Shown here one piece after another: positions 44,743 through 54,159 of a DNA stretch of 64,000 bases (within the stretch, counting starts at the first letter, position 1; the number at the start of each line of letters is the position of its first letter). The DNA is taken from contig NZ_JAEMGS010000002.1 in the NCBI RefSeq assembly GCF_017309075.1, positions 310,001-374,000 of the forward strand, read 5' to 3'. The position numbers were made by a program, and so were the translations under genes. The DNA comes from Motiliproteus sp. SC1-56. GTDB taxonomy: Bacteria; Pseudomonadota; Gammaproteobacteria; Pseudomonadales; Balneatricaceae. The notes under the pieces were generated by a model. That model searched no databases. It saw only the letters and a program-made list of their open reading frames with translations, and had not been told where the DNA came from.

Positions 44743-45054
44743 TCAATCAAAGTCGTCCAGGGACACGAACCCCGGCGCGTCGCGCTGGAAAACCCGCAGG
44801 GCTTTCTGCTCCTGGGCGCTGGAGCCAACGAAATCCCGGTAGGCCCGTTGCAGCTGCTGGCCGTAGTGGCTGAAAGCGTCCTCGCCCCGGGCAAGCGGGT
44901 TGGCCCCGAGGTAGGCATGAAAGCGCTGCAGTATGTGCAGCCGGTTGATCTGTACCAGTCGCGGCTCGTAGGGCACGGCAAAGTACTCAAGGAACGCCTC
45001 GGCGCTGGTCAACTCTTCCAGCGCTTCGCGCAGGCTCTCTTCACTGGTTGTCAT
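44743..45054 (-). CDS. nifW: NifW, nitrogenase-stabilising protein
   Basis: A 103-residue protein with the family pattern EELTSAEAFLEYFAVPYEPR and HILQRFHAYL, the typical NifW length. NifW binds the MoFe protein and protects or stabilises it. It follows nifV by ten bases and precedes nifZ by thirteen in the accessory operon. The final sequence VSLDDFD is acidic as usual. Confidence 0.92.
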   Translation of the reverse strand: MTTSEESLREALEELTSAEAFLEYFAVPYEPRLVQINRLHILQRFHAYLGANPLARGEDAFSHYGQQLQRAYRDFVGSSAQEQKALRVFQRDAPGFVSLDDFD

Positions 45055-45064
45055 CGATCTATCC

Positions 45065-46192
45065 TTAGGCGCTCAGTTGCCGGTAATAGCCAATCAGCTC
45101 ACCCCGACCGGGGGAGCGCTTGCGGCGCTCGCTGAAGCGGCGCACCCAGGGCAATATCTGCGCCGCCTGCTCTTTCTGGATCGACAGTCCCAGCTCCGTG
45201 TAGGCGCGCATCAGACCGTTAACGCCCGAGTGCTTGCCCAGCACCAGGCGGTGTTCGCGTCCCACCTCGGCCGGATCAATGGACTGGTAGTTGGCCGGGT
45301 CCTTGAGCAGCCCGTCGACATGAATCCCCGACTCGTGGGTAAAGACCCCCTCGCCCACCAGGCTCTTCTGCCAGGACAGGGGGCGACCTGATGCCTCGAC
45401 CACCAGCTGGCTGAGGGCCGAAAACCCCTTGAGGTTGATCCCCAGGTCGCAGCCGTAGAGCTTTTCCAGCCCCATCACCACCTCTTCCAGGGGGGCGTTC
45501 CCGGCCCGCTCGCCCAGCCCGTTGACCGTGGTGTTGATGTGGGTGGCGCCGCCGCGGGCGGCGGCCAGGGCGTTGGCCGTGGCCAGTCCCAGGTCATCGT
45601 GGGCGTGCATCTCCAGATCCAGGTCGAAACGGCGGCTGAGCCCTTCGAAAGTGCGGTGCACGGCAAAGGGCTCCATCACCCCCAGGGTGTCGGCAAAGCG
45701 AAAGCGGCGGGCCCCCGCCCCCTGCGCTACCTCGGCCACCGCCATCAGGAACGACAGGTCGGCGCGGGAGGCGTCCTCCGCCCCGATACAGACTTCCAGT
45801 CCGAGGTCGCGGGCCCGGGCGATGTGGCGGGGAATCATGGCGAGCACCCGGTGGCGATCCATCCCCAGCTTGCGGGAGATCTGCTGGTCCGAAACCGGGA
45901 TCGACAGGTCCACCATGTCCACCCCCAGGTGAGCGCAGAGGTCGATATCGTCTTCGCGCATCCGGCTCCAGACCACAAGGCTTGCGTCCAGTTTCAAGGC
46001 GCTCAGGGCGCTGATGGCGTCCCGTTCCGCGGCGCCCATGGCCGGAATGCCCACTTCCAGCTCGTGCACCCCCAGGGCGTCAAGGCAGCAGGCGATCTCC
46101 AGCTTTTCCTCCAGGGTAAAGGCCACCCCGGCCGACTGCTCGCCATCCCTGAGCGTCGTGTCGTCGATAATCAACTTGCGTGGCAGGGTCAT
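45065..46192 (-). CDS. nifV: NifV, homocitrate synthase
   Basis: A 375-residue DRE-TIM metallolyase with [18 protein letters not shown] at the N-terminus and [21 protein letters not shown], which holds metal ligands His and acid residues. It condenses acetyl-CoA with 2-oxoglutarate to homocitrate, the organic ligand of FeMo-co. It follows nifS by eleven bases. Length and motifs match NifV rather than the longer LeuA, which has an extra regulatory domain. Confidence 0.95.
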   Translation of the reverse strand: MTLPRKLIIDDTTLRDGEQSAGVAFTLEEKLEIACCLDALGVHELEVGIPAMGAAERDAISALSALKLDASLVVWSRMREDDIDLCAHLGVDMVDLSIPVSDQQISRKLGMDRHRVLAMIPRHIARARDLGLEVCIGAEDASRADLSFLMAVAEVAQGAGARRFRFADTLGVMEPFAVHRTFEGLSRRFDLDLEMHAHDDLGLATANALAAARGGATHINTTVNGLGERAGNAPLEEVVMGLEKLYGCDLGINLKGFSALSQLVVEASGRPLSWQKSLVGEGVFTHESGIHVDGLLKDPANYQSIDPAEVGREHRLVLGKHSGVNGLMRAYTELGLSIQKEQAAQILPWVRRFSERRKRSPGRGELIGYYRQLSA

Positions 46193-46203
46193 GGCAGATC
46201 TCC

Positions 46204-47439
46204 TCAGGCATAAACCGGCGCAAATGCCTGTTGCGGGTCAGCCACGGGGGCCCCCTCGCTCCAGTAGGGAGAGAGTTCGCGCAAGCGGGCAATAATCGGC
46301 GGAACCGCGGCAATCACCCGCTCGATCTCCTCGGCCGTGGTCTCACGCGACAGGGAGAAACGAGTACTGCCATGGGCCGCGGTGTCGGGAATACTCATCG
46401 CCCGCATCACGTGGGAGGGTTCGAGAGAACCCGAGGTGCAGGCCGAGCCGCTGGACGCGGCGATGCCGGCACGGTTCAGGAGCATCAGAATCGCCTCCCC
46501 CTCCACGTACTCAAAGGCGATGTTGGCGGTATTGGGCAGGCGGTTGGCGGGATCGCCGGTGACAAAGGCATGGGGCACCGCCGCGAGAACGCCTGCTTCC
46601 AGGCGATCACGCAGGGCTGCCATACGGGCACCGTCGGCCTGCAGATTCTTCAGGGCCAGCTCAGCGGCCTTGCCCAGCCCGGCGATAGCCGCCGTGTTTT
46701 CGGTGCCGGCACGGCGCCCCCGCTCCTGGTGGCCACCGCGCAACAAGGGGCGAAAGCGGGTGCCGCGGCGCAGGTAGAGCACACCGATCCCCTTGGGGCC
46801 GTGCAGCTTGTGCCCGGAGAGCGAGAGCATGTCGATGGCGCTCCGCTTGAGGTCGATGGCTACCTTTCCCGCCGCCTGCACCGCGTCGGTGTGGAACAGC
46901 ACGCCGGCCTCGTGAGCCATGCGCGCCATCTCTTCCACGGGAAAAAGCGTCCCCGTCTCGTTATTGGCCCACATGACCGAGACGACGGCGATCCGCGGGC
47001 TCAGCAGCGAGGCGTAGGCGTCGAGGTCGAGCCGGCCCTGGCCGTCCACTGGCAGGCGGTGAACCTTGTACCCTTCCTTCTCCAGCTGCTCGCACAGGGC
47101 CAGGATGGCCGGGTGTTCAACCGCCGTGGTGATGATCTCGTTGCGATCCGGGTTGGCGCGCAGCGCGGAGAGAATCGCCGTGCTGTCCGCCTCGGTGCCG
47201 CAGGAAGTAAAGATAATCTCGGTATCGTAGGCGGCCCCCAGCAGTGCCTGGACCTGCTCCCGCGCCTGCTGCACCGCTTTACCAACGCCGCTGGCGAAAC
47301 TGTGCATCGACGAGGGGTTGCCGAACAGTTCGGTGAAATACGGGAGCATGGCCTGGACCACCGCCGGGGCAACCCGCGTGGTGGCGTTGTTGTCCAGGTA
47401 GATACCGTCCGGGGCGTTCACTGTCGTTTGCTGCTGCAT
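46204..47439 (-). CDS. nifS: NifS, cysteine desulfurase
   Basis: A 411-residue pyridoxal-phosphate enzyme with the PLP lysine in [22 protein letters not shown]-type motif ([10 protein letters not shown]), [14 protein letters not shown] at the start and the mobile catalytic Cys in [14 protein letters not shown]. It supplies sulfur from cysteine for [Fe-S] clusters assembled on NifU. ATG follows the nifU stop by only two bases. Members of this group have a normal length of about 400 residues. Confidence 0.95.
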   Translation of the reverse strand: MQQQTTVNAPDGIYLDNNATTRVAPAVVQAMLPYFTELFGNPSSMHSFASGVGKAVQQAREQVQALLGAAYDTEIIFTSCGTEADSTAILSALRANPDRNEIITTAVEHPAILALCEQLEKEGYKVHRLPVDGQGRLDLDAYASLLSPRIAVVSVMWANNETGTLFPVEEMARMAHEAGVLFHTDAVQAAGKVAIDLKRSAIDMLSLSGHKLHGPKGIGVLYLRRGTRFRPLLRGGHQERGRRAGTENTAAIAGLGKAAELALKNLQADGARMAALRDRLEAGVLAAVPHAFVTGDPANRLPNTANIAFEYVEGEAILMLLNRAGIAASSGSACTSGSLEPSHVMRAMSIPDTAAHGSTRFSLSRETTAEEIERVIAAVPPIIARLRELSPYWSEGAPVADPQQAFAPVYA

Positions 47440-47441
47440 GG

Positions 47442-48326
47442 CTAGGCCCTCCCGCCAAGGGGCTGATTGTCGCCGTTCACCGGGATCAGCCGAATAAACT
47501 CACCCAGGGTCTCCGTCAGCCGTTGCTGCACCCAACCCAGGGTCGCGCCGGCCATCTGGCAGCCGCTGCAGGCCCCTTCCAGGCGGACGAATACTTTCTC
47601 CTCGCGAACCTCCACCAGCTCGATATCGCCGCCGTCGGCCTTGAGCTGGGGACGCACGTCGTCAAACACCTTGAGAATGGTCTGCACACGCTGGATCAGG
47701 GCCCGGTTGCCGGTGGCCCCCGGCTCTGCACTGTCCGCAACGGATACCGACTGGCCCTTTTCCGCCAGCACCTTGCCGAGGATCTCCTCGATCCCCTCGT
47801 GACAGGCGGCGCAACTGCCCCCGGCCTTGGTGTAGTGGCTGACCTGCTCGACGGTCTCGAGGTTGTTGGCGCGAATGGTCTGCTCGATCAGCACCGCATC
47901 GACCGCAAAGCATTTGCACACCAGGGCGCCCTCCTCGTGGTCGTCCCGCCACTCTTCGCCCCGGTAGTTGGCGACGGCGGCCTGCAACGCCTCCTGGCCC
48001 ATCACCGAGCAGTGCATCTTCTCCGGCGGCAGTCCGTCCAGGTAGTCGGCAATGTCCTGGTTGGTGACCTTCAGCGCCTGATCCAGGGTTTTACCCTTGA
48101 TCAGTTCGGTCAGGGCCGATGAAGACGCGATGGCCGAGCCGCAGCCAAAGGTCTGGAAGCCTGCATCCTCAATAACCTCGGTCTCGGGGTTGACCTTAAG
48201 GGTGAGGCGCAGGGCGTCACCGCAGCTGATGGAGCCCACGTCCCCAACGGCGTTGGCATCGGCGACCGCCTTGGCGTTCTTGGGATCGAAAAACAGCTCT
48301 TTTACCTTTTCGGAGTATTCCCACAT
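47442..48326 (-). CDS. nifU: NifU, iron-sulfur cluster scaffold
   Basis: A 294-residue three-domain NifU. The IscU-like domain (about 1-125) has Cys in [21 protein letters not shown] and HCSVMG; a central [2Fe-2S] domain (about 132-185) has CKCFAVD and CAACH; and the C-terminal Nfu domain (about 215-290) has [14 protein letters not shown]. It assembles clusters for NifH and NifB-type proteins with sulfur from NifS. Full length, all cysteines present. It follows the IscA-type gene by about 80 bases. Confidence 0.95.
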   Translation of the reverse strand: MWEYSEKVKELFFDPKNAKAVADANAVGDVGSISCGDALRLTLKVNPETEVIEDAGFQTFGCGSAIASSSALTELIKGKTLDQALKVTNQDIADYLDGLPPEKMHCSVMGQEALQAAVANYRGEEWRDDHEEGALVCKCFAVDAVLIEQTIRANNLETVEQVSHYTKAGGSCAACHEGIEEILGKVLAEKGQSVSVADSAEPGATGNRALIQRVQTILKVFDDVRPQLKADGGDIELVEVREEKVFVRLEGACSGCQMAGATLGWVQQRLTETLGEFIRLIPVNGDNQPLGGRA

Positions 48327-48405
48327 ACCGGTTCTCCTGAATATGACGCTGGTTTGGCGCCGGGTATGAAATAACGGTTAGGCATCTCGAAATGCGTATC
48401 TCGGG

Positions 48406-48741
48406 TCAGCTTGATGCGCCGGCTCTGGTGGATGGGCAGCCGGCACAGGAGTTGGCGAGGTTCGGGTTATCAAAGGTGAAACCACGGCGCTCCCCTTCCT
48501 CGATAAAGCCAACCCGTACCCCCTGCAACCGGGGATAACTTTCCACGTCGACGTAAAGAGGCACGCCCTGGCACTGCACCACCTGATCATCGGCGTTGGG
48601 CTGCTGTTCCAGGCGAATGATGTAGCGCACCCCGGAACAGGGGCTGCCCACGACCCCGATTCGGAGCCCGCTGGGCCGGGGCATTTTGGCAGCCATGGCG
48701 TCGCGTATTTTTACCAGGGCCTGTTCCGAGAATTGCAGCAT
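48406..48741 (-). CDS. Nif-associated HesB/IscA-type iron-sulfur protein
   Basis: A 111-residue A-type scaffold with the first conserved Cys in GSPCSGVRYIIRLE and the C-terminal pair in NSCAGCPST, the typical C-x-x-C of nif-linked IscA proteins. ATG at 48741 is preferred because a TTG six codons upstream has no ribosome site; the ATG itself has only GAGG at ten bases. Forms the first gene of the nifUSV accessory operon with a sigma-54 promoter 45-60 bases upstream. Confidence 0.87.
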   Translation of the reverse strand: MLQFSEQALVKIRDAMAAKMPRPSGLRIGVVGSPCSGVRYIIRLEQQPNADDQVVQCQGVPLYVDVESYPRLQGVRVGFIEEGERRGFTFDNPNLANSCAGCPSTRAGASS

Positions 48742-48785
48742 GGGTTGGTGACCTCGCAAGCGGATTCCGCATTTTCTATGGATTC

Positions 48786-48801
48786 AGCAAGCCTTGTGCC
48801 A
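48786..48801 (-). promoter_or_regulatory. Sigma-54 promoter of the iscA-nifUSVWZM operon
   Basis: Minus strand TGGCAC-AAGGC-TTGCT, a perfect -24/-12 element, 45 bases before the iscA-type ATG at 48741. Confidence 0.88.
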
Positions 48802-48875
48802 GGGATGAAATTCACGCTAACCGATTGTCAGTAAAGGATTTGATGGACAGAGCAGAGAAAATCGAGGAGGGTTTT

Positions 48876-48891
48876 TGTGGGCTTTGCGACA
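48876..48891. promoter_or_regulatory. NifA upstream activator sequence 1
   Basis: TGT-GGGCTTTGCG-ACA, an exact TGT-N10-ACA site, about 75 bases upstream of the -24 box. Confidence 0.75.
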
Positions 48892-48918
48892 AGCGGCCAA
48901 GAGGAGGCTGAAGCCCCC

Positions 48919-48934
48919 TGTCGCAATACCGACA
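48919..48934. promoter_or_regulatory. NifA upstream activator sequence 2
   Basis: TGT-CGCAATACCG-ACA, a second exact TGT-N10-ACA site whose centre is 43 bases from the first, about four helical turns, so both dimers would face the same side of the DNA. Confidence 0.75.
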
Positions 48935-48935
48935 A

Positions 48936-49790
48936 TCAGGCCACGCCGGACGCAGCGGATTCCTGAAGCCAATCCGAGAAGGCGGGTACGCCACAGGGCA
49001 GGATTTCCAGGTTGAGACGCTGGCAGAACTTCGTCTCCTTGGCGGTGGGTTCGCGCCCCAGGATCACCCAACCGCGCAAAGGATCGGCGCCGAAGGTCAG
49101 CTCACTCACCAGCATGCGCTCGGTGTCCCGGTTCAGGGGCAGCCCCAGCAGCAGGTAACGCCGCCTCTCCCGGTACCGCTTAAGAAAGCTGGGAATGGCA
49201 AAACCACCCATCAACTCGGTCAGGTAGTCGACGAAATCGGCATCCGAGGCGATAAAGCCCGCCTCGGGCAGCGGGCATCCCAAAGGCTTGAACAGGACCG
49301 GCAGGGTTGTATCAACCGCCTCTTCCTCGATGGCCTGGTAGCCTCCGTCATTAAACGCAAAGAGCCGGTAGCGGCGCCCCTGTCCCATGATTCGGGAAGC
49401 CCCCTGCACCAGGGTGTGGGGGCGCTCGGCCCATGCCTGTTGCAGCAACCCATCGCGGTTGAGGTCGATAACATAGGGAAGTGCCAGTTGTGTCAGCAGC
49501 GGGTAAAGCGGCGGCAGGGTGCTGGGGCGGCTGTAGAGCTGACGTAAAAACCGCGTCACTGCCGCTTGTCCGCGGCGTTGCTCCACCTGCTGGGCGGCGC
49601 GGGAGAACTCGTACATCAGCCGCGGCATCATTTCCCGACCGTTGTTCATCGCCAGGATCAGGCTGCGGTTGTCGGCAGGCACCGGGGCGCCTGTTTCCCG
49701 GTCGCTCGCGCCGTCTAGCGCGCCAGGACCCAGCACGGGAACAATCGAACCTTCGATCAGCCCCTGTTTAAGACGATAAAACTCTTGCAT
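48936..49790 (-). CDS. SIR2-like domain protein of the nif region
   Basis: A 284-residue protein with GSIVPVLGPGALDG near the N-terminus, a Rossmann-like glycine motif, and a C-terminal LLLGLPLNRDTERML and RGWVILGREPTAKETKFC segment, as in SIR2-like NAD-binding proteins found with nitrogenase genes. True deacetylase residues are not apparent. ATG at 49790 has CAGGAGC upstream. It lies just upstream of the nifU operon but its own promoter is not clear. Function unknown; an NAD or ADP-ribose link could matter because DraT is encoded nearby. Confidence 0.7.
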   Translation of the reverse strand: MQEFYRLKQGLIEGSIVPVLGPGALDGASDRETGAPVPADNRSLILAMNNGREMMPRLMYEFSRAAQQVEQRRGQAAVTRFLRQLYSRPSTLPPLYPLLTQLALPYVIDLNRDGLLQQAWAERPHTLVQGASRIMGQGRRYRLFAFNDGGYQAIEEEAVDTTLPVLFKPLGCPLPEAGFIASDADFVDYLTELMGGFAIPSFLKRYRERRRYLLLGLPLNRDTERMLVSELTFGADPLRGWVILGREPTAKETKFCQRLNLEILPCGVPAFSDWLQESAASGVA

Positions 49791-49919
49791 GTCAGCGCTC
49801 CTGCTGGTTGGTGTAGAAGGAGGCGCTGCAAAAACCAATCCATCTCAGAGGAGTCGACGCAACAAGGCCTTTCCCGGTCCGGCAGCGGGCACGGCAGGCG
49901 AACGAAGCGGATGATGCCC

Positions 49920-52025
49920 CTAATGCTGAAGGATGGCGATGTTGCCTAACGCGGCGGGAGCTGATTCAGCGATGGCACTGGTTTTTCCCGGTGCGGCAAG
50001 CTGCTCGCCAATTTCGCTTGCGGCCAGCAACAGCTGAGCGCCGGGTACACTCAGGTGATCGTCATCGAAGTAAAGCGCCGTTTCGTCAAGCACCGCCGGA
50101 CAATGCTCCTCGCTGCACAGAATCTCGAAGGGTTTGATGGCGTGAAGCTGCTTTCCGTAAGGTAAGCTATCCAGCTTTTTTAATATGAACTCATTTCTTG
50201 AGAGGTAGAAGCTGGCCGGTGTGGACCGTTCGAGATCCATAACCGGTCCGTCAGAAAAGACAGAGAAGGGCATCATGCCCTTTTTGATATGTGTCGGCAG
50301 CTCGGGTATCGGATATATCACATAAACCTGTTTTCCGGCGGCCAGGAATCGCTCGACGATCGCGCGAAAGCTTTCCCAGTACATCTCCCTCACCGCCTGC
50401 GCACTCAGATTTTCGGTGTTAGGTTCGGAGAGCAATTTGACCGGGCTCCTATTGGGGATTTCCGGATAAGTTTTCAGCTGGTTTCCAAAAAGAAAACTGC
50501 TGTACCTGAAACCGAGCACAACATTCTCGATTTTATTTTTCCTCTCCAGGTAAGCCGTGGACTCATCGATCCATTTCGAGCATCCGGGTTCTTTGACTCC
50601 AAACAGCAAAGCTGGCGGGCACCCACTGAAACTCAGGTGCAACAGCCCCTTGTTCGCACCCTCGAGCATTTTCGCAAGTGCATAAGCTGGCTCGACCATA
50701 TGGCTGTCGCCAAAGATTGCCCAAGAGACATCGCTTGAGAAATAAGTGCACGCACGGTCCGGCTTCAGGTAGTTCTCGCCGACGGTATGACACTGACGCC
50801 GCTTTGGACTGAACGTCGCAGTATCCAAGTAACGCTGATAGCGTTGATCAAAGCGACTTTCGTAGCCATCAAAAACATGCCCAGAGAAGCCAAAAGTCAG
50901 AAACAAGGCAATGGAAACAGCCGAAAACTGGAAGACCTGTTTGCGGGGAATGCGCTGCTTGTTTCTAAAGGGTTTTTCTACGTGCCTATAGCTGGCAACT
51001 GCCAGGGCGAATGTCAGGGCAATGGCCACCACGAAAAGGAAATGGGCCGGTTCACCCACGGTTTTCATCCTGAGGAATGCGAACAGTGGCTGGTGCCACA
51101 GGTACAGGGAGTAGGAGATCAGGCCAACCGAGACCATCGGCCTGACCGACAGTACCTTGCCAACCAGCGTTTTGTTGTCACCAAAGCAGATAACGAGCGC
51201 TGCGCCTAGAACCGGCAGCAAGGTATAAAAACTTGGGAACGGCGTATGTTCATCAAAAATAAAAACAGAACAAATAACAAACACTATTCCGACGATGCTC
51301 AAAATATTTCTTGTTTTTACTGCCAGTGGCAAGCGATCAAAACCACCAATAGCGATTAAAGAACCGACGAAGAGCTCCCACGCACGACTAAAGATAAGAT
51401 AAAAATTCGCGTCCACTGCCTGCTTGATTGCCATATAGTTTGCTAAGAGAAGCGAAAAGAACGTCAAAAAAAGCACGATCAGCGCCAAGCGTACTTTTCC
51501 TAGGAACCATAACGCCGACATCATTAGCGGGAAGAAAATGTAATACTGCTCCTCGACGGCCAGACTCCAGGTGTGCAGAAGGGGCATTTCATCTGAAGCG
51601 GTGGAAAAATAACCACTGCTCAGGAAGAAGAAAACATTGGAAGAAAAAGTCACCACGGAAACGAGGCTTTGGGAATAAGTCTTGAGCAGACTTGCGGGCA
51701 TTAAAAGCAGTGCCGCAACGGTGGTGGCCACCAGCACCGCTGTCAGGGCCGGGAGGATGCGCCGCGCCCTCCGCTCGTAGAAATTGAGAATCGAGAAACG
51801 TCCTTGCTCGATTTCTTCATAGATGATGGTGGTTATTAAATAACCGCTAATTACAAAGAAAATATCTACGCCCACATAGCCGCCACTCATACCCAGCAGC
51901 CCAGCGTGAAAAAATATGACGGGAAGGACCGCAACTGTCCTTAAGCCATCGATCTCTTTTCTATAGCGCAACGTCAAAGTCCCTTTATTGTCGCTGAACG
52001 TCAGAGTAAGGGCCGGCAAGCTCAT
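49920..52025 (-). CDS. Acyltransferase 3 / SGNH fusion protein (OafA/YrhL-like)
   Basis: A 701-residue membrane enzyme. An AT3 domain with ten to eleven helices (about 20-370) carries RKEIDGLRTVAVLPVIFFHAG, FFVISGYLITTII and LLHTWSLAVEEQYYIFFPL. A periplasmic SGNH esterase-like domain (about 420-690) has block I FGDSHMVEP and the final DDDHLSVPGAQLL with Asp and His of the triad. Such proteins acetylate surface polysaccharides. Base use is noticeably more AT-rich than in neighbouring genes, suggesting recent acquisition. The ATG at 52025 gives a short extra N-terminus; a start closer to TLRYRKEID is possible. Confidence 0.85.
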   Translation of the reverse strand: MSLPALTLTFSDNKGTLTLRYRKEIDGLRTVAVLPVIFFHAGLLGMSGGYVGVDIFFVISGYLITTIIYEEIEQGRFSILNFYERRARRILPALTAVLVATTVAALLLMPASLLKTYSQSLVSVVTFSSNVFFFLSSGYFSTASDEMPLLHTWSLAVEEQYYIFFPLMMSALWFLGKVRLALIVLFLTFFSLLLANYMAIKQAVDANFYLIFSRAWELFVGSLIAIGGFDRLPLAVKTRNILSIVGIVFVICSVFIFDEHTPFPSFYTLLPVLGAALVICFGDNKTLVGKVLSVRPMVSVGLISYSLYLWHQPLFAFLRMKTVGEPAHFLFVVAIALTFALAVASYRHVEKPFRNKQRIPRKQVFQFSAVSIALFLTFGFSGHVFDGYESRFDQRYQRYLDTATFSPKRRQCHTVGENYLKPDRACTYFSSDVSWAIFGDSHMVEPAYALAKMLEGANKGLLHLSFSGCPPALLFGVKEPGCSKWIDESTAYLERKNKIENVVLGFRYSSFLFGNQLKTYPEIPNRSPVKLLSEPNTENLSAQAVREMYWESFRAIVERFLAAGKQVYVIYPIPELPTHIKKGMMPFSVFSDGPVMDLERSTPASFYLSRNEFILKKLDSLPYGKQLHAIKPFEILCSEEHCPAVLDETALYFDDDHLSVPGAQLLLAASEIGEQLAAPGKTSAIAESAPAALGNIAILQH

Positions 52026-52285
52026 CTACATACGGCGGATCTCATGTTTAGAGATTGTGTGGCCGAGGGCTTGGTTGGCACGGTACCTAGCCTGGTTTAA
52101 ACCGATAAAGCCTCGGTGGATAGCCGGTCTATCCAGTGTAGTCGCCGCTGCGGTTATAGCCTCTTCAGTTTCATCGCGTAGCCCCTGCCGGTCACTCTGA
52201 CACCAAAGGCCTATTGGTGGTGCTCCATTCGCAACGTATCATTGGCGGATAAGTAACGGCCTGCCTACGGCCGCCGGAGAGCCCC

Positions 52286-52600
52286 GTGTCCCGACCCTTG
52301 CGATCCTTATCGTTAAGCCATGCCCTGGTTACATTGTTAGCCGTCTGGCTGCTGTGTTCCAACGCAGCGGCAATGGCGAACGGGCAGGTACCCGGCGGCC
52401 CCTGCTGGGCGCAGTCGCTCGATACTCCCGCGGACCCTCTGGTTGAGAGCGACGATCACGCGCCCTCGCTGAACGCCACTTACAGTGCCGGAAAGCTGGC
52501 CCCTCCCCTCTGGCAGCCTCTGCACTGCGAGCGCCAACTGCCGTCCCCGGGGCGCGGCGGCATTGCTCCCCGGGCGCCACCGCGCCACCCCCACCTTTAA
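52286..52600 (+). CDS. Small predicted secreted protein, unknown
   Basis: A 104-residue protein starting at GTG with an export signal (LSHALVTLLAVWLLCSNAAAMA) and a proline-rich, positively charged tail. GGAGAG precedes the start. No family recognised; upstream of nhaD by 80 bases on the same strand. The gap 52026-52285 before it is without recognised features. Confidence 0.45.
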   Translation: MSRPLRSLSLSHALVTLLAVWLLCSNAAAMANGQVPGGPCWAQSLDTPADPLVESDDHAPSLNATYSAGKLAPPLWQPLHCERQLPSPGRGGIAPRAPPRHPHL

Positions 52601-52682
52601 CTCAACGTACCCTTTGACAGCACCGAGCCCGCCACTCTGGCAGCGCCCGGGCGGTCGAGGGTAACCGCTGTACGATTAAAAG

Positions 52683-54053
52683 ATGGAGGACCGTGCTTTG
52701 ACCATTGCACTGGTACTGATTAGCGCCATTTTCTGCGTTGGCTACCTGGCCATCGTGACCGAACACAATATCCATATCGACAAGACCGCCTCGGCCATCA
52801 TGACCGGCGTACTCTGTTGGACCGTTTACATACTTGCCTCAGGCTCTCTCGTGGACGTCAGCGCCCTGCCTGCCTGGTTTACCGAGGAGCTGCCCGGGCG
52901 CAGCGCCGCCGAACTGGCCCACGCCTGGGTTGGCGAACACCAGTTGCTGGAGTTCCTCGGTGAGATTTCCAGCATCCTCTTCTTCCTGCTCGGCGCCATG
53001 ACGATTGTCGAACTGGTGGATGCCTACGGCGGCTTCAGCCTGATCACCGACCGTATCCGTTCCACCAGCACGGTTCGCCTGCTCTGGACCGTGGGGCTGA
53101 TCGCGTTCTTTATGTCCGCCGCCCTCGATAACCTGACCACCACCATCGTGATGATCTCGCTGATCCGCAAGCTGATCGCCGAGCAGAAGGACCGCCTGTT
53201 CTTTGCCGGGATCATCGTCATCGCCGCCAACGCTGGCGGCGCCTGGTCACCCATTGGTGACGTCACCACCACCATGCTCTGGATCGGCGGCCAAATCACC
53301 ACCCTCAACATCATTCATAGCGTGATTATCCCGAGCCTGGTGTGCATTCTGGTGCCCCTGCTGTTTCTCAGCGTGACCTTGCGCGGCCAGCACGTCACGC
53401 CACCGGCGCCGGGTAACGATGAGAACGGGTTCGATATCAGCCGTGGGCAGCGCAACCTGGTGTTTACGGTGGGGATGTGCGGGCTGCTGTTCGTACCGGT
53501 GTTCAAGACGCTGACCCACCTGCCACCGTTCATGGGCATGATGCTCAGCCTGTCGGTGCTCTGGGTGGTGACCGAGCTGATGCACAAACACCAGCGTGAC
53601 GAGGTGATGGACGCAGGGCTGCACATCGTCACCATTCTCAAGCGGATCGACTCGGCCAGCGTGCTCTTCTTCCTCGGCATTCTGCTGGCGGTCGCCGCCC
53701 TGGAAGCAACCGGCCTGCTCGGTTCCCTAGCCCGGGCCCTGGATGCCAGCGTCGGTAACATCGACGTAATCATTTTCCTGATCGGTCTGCTCTCCGCCGT
53801 GGTAGACAACGTGCCCCTGGTGGCCGCCGCCATGGGCATGTACGACCTCAGCACCTACCCGGTGGACGCCCCCATGTGGGAGTTCCTGGCTTACGCCGCC
53901 GGCACCGGCGGCAGCTGCCTGATCATCGGTTCGGCGGCCGGCGTCGCGGCCATGGGCATGGAGCGGATCAATTTCTTCTGGTACATGAAGGTGATGACGC
54001 CGCTCGCCCTGATGGGCTACGTGGCCGGGGCGCTCTGTTACCAGTTGCTTTGA
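52683..54053 (+). CDS. nhaD: NhaD-type sodium/proton antiporter
   Basis: A 456-residue transporter with twelve helices and NhaD signatures SAALDNLTTTIVMISLIRKL and IIVIAANAGGAWSPIGDVTTTMLWIGG, plus LSAVVDNVPLVAAAMGMY in the second half, where Asp residues in helix breaks carry cations. It exports Na+ or Li+ for protons at alkaline pH and in salt. The ATG at 52683 is listed, but it overlaps a GGAGG that would be an ideal ribosome site for TTG at 52698, so the start may be five codons later. A strong terminator follows directly. Confidence 0.92.
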   Translation: MEDRALTIALVLISAIFCVGYLAIVTEHNIHIDKTASAIMTGVLCWTVYILASGSLVDVSALPAWFTEELPGRSAAELAHAWVGEHQLLEFLGEISSILFFLLGAMTIVELVDAYGGFSLITDRIRSTSTVRLLWTVGLIAFFMSAALDNLTTTIVMISLIRKLIAEQKDRLFFAGIIVIAANAGGAWSPIGDVTTTMLWIGGQITTLNIIHSVIIPSLVCILVPLLFLSVTLRGQHVTPPAPGNDENGFDISRGQRNLVFTVGMCGLLFVPVFKTLTHLPPFMGMMLSLSVLWVVTELMHKHQRDEVMDAGLHIVTILKRIDSASVLFFLGILLAVAALEATGLLGSLARALDASVGNIDVIIFLIGLLSAVVDNVPLVAAAMGMYDLSTYPVDAPMWEFLAYAAGTGGSCLIIGSAAGVAAMGMERINFFWYMKVMTPLALMGYVAGALCYQLL

Positions 54054-54074
54054 TTGCTCGCTTTCACCGCAAAG

Positions 54075-54101
54075 GGCAGGCCTAACGCCTGCCATTTTTT
54101 T
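54075..54101 (+). terminator. Rho-independent terminator of nhaD
   Basis: GGCAGGC-CTAAC-GCCTGCC followed by ATTTTTTT, 21 bases after the nhaD stop. Confidence 0.92.
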
Positions 54102-54159
54102 GTTGTCTGGAGGCGGCTTACGGCGCAAAGCTGACGCTTGCGGGTGTTTTTTTAGGCTC

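Noticed and set aside
44730-44990. Long N-terminal extension of NifZ
   Set aside because: The extension overlaps nifW in another frame; the ATG at 44729 has an ideal ribosome site.
46180-47445. Long plus-strand frame over nifS
   Set aside because: Antisense shadow; NifS is intact and the frame has no motif.
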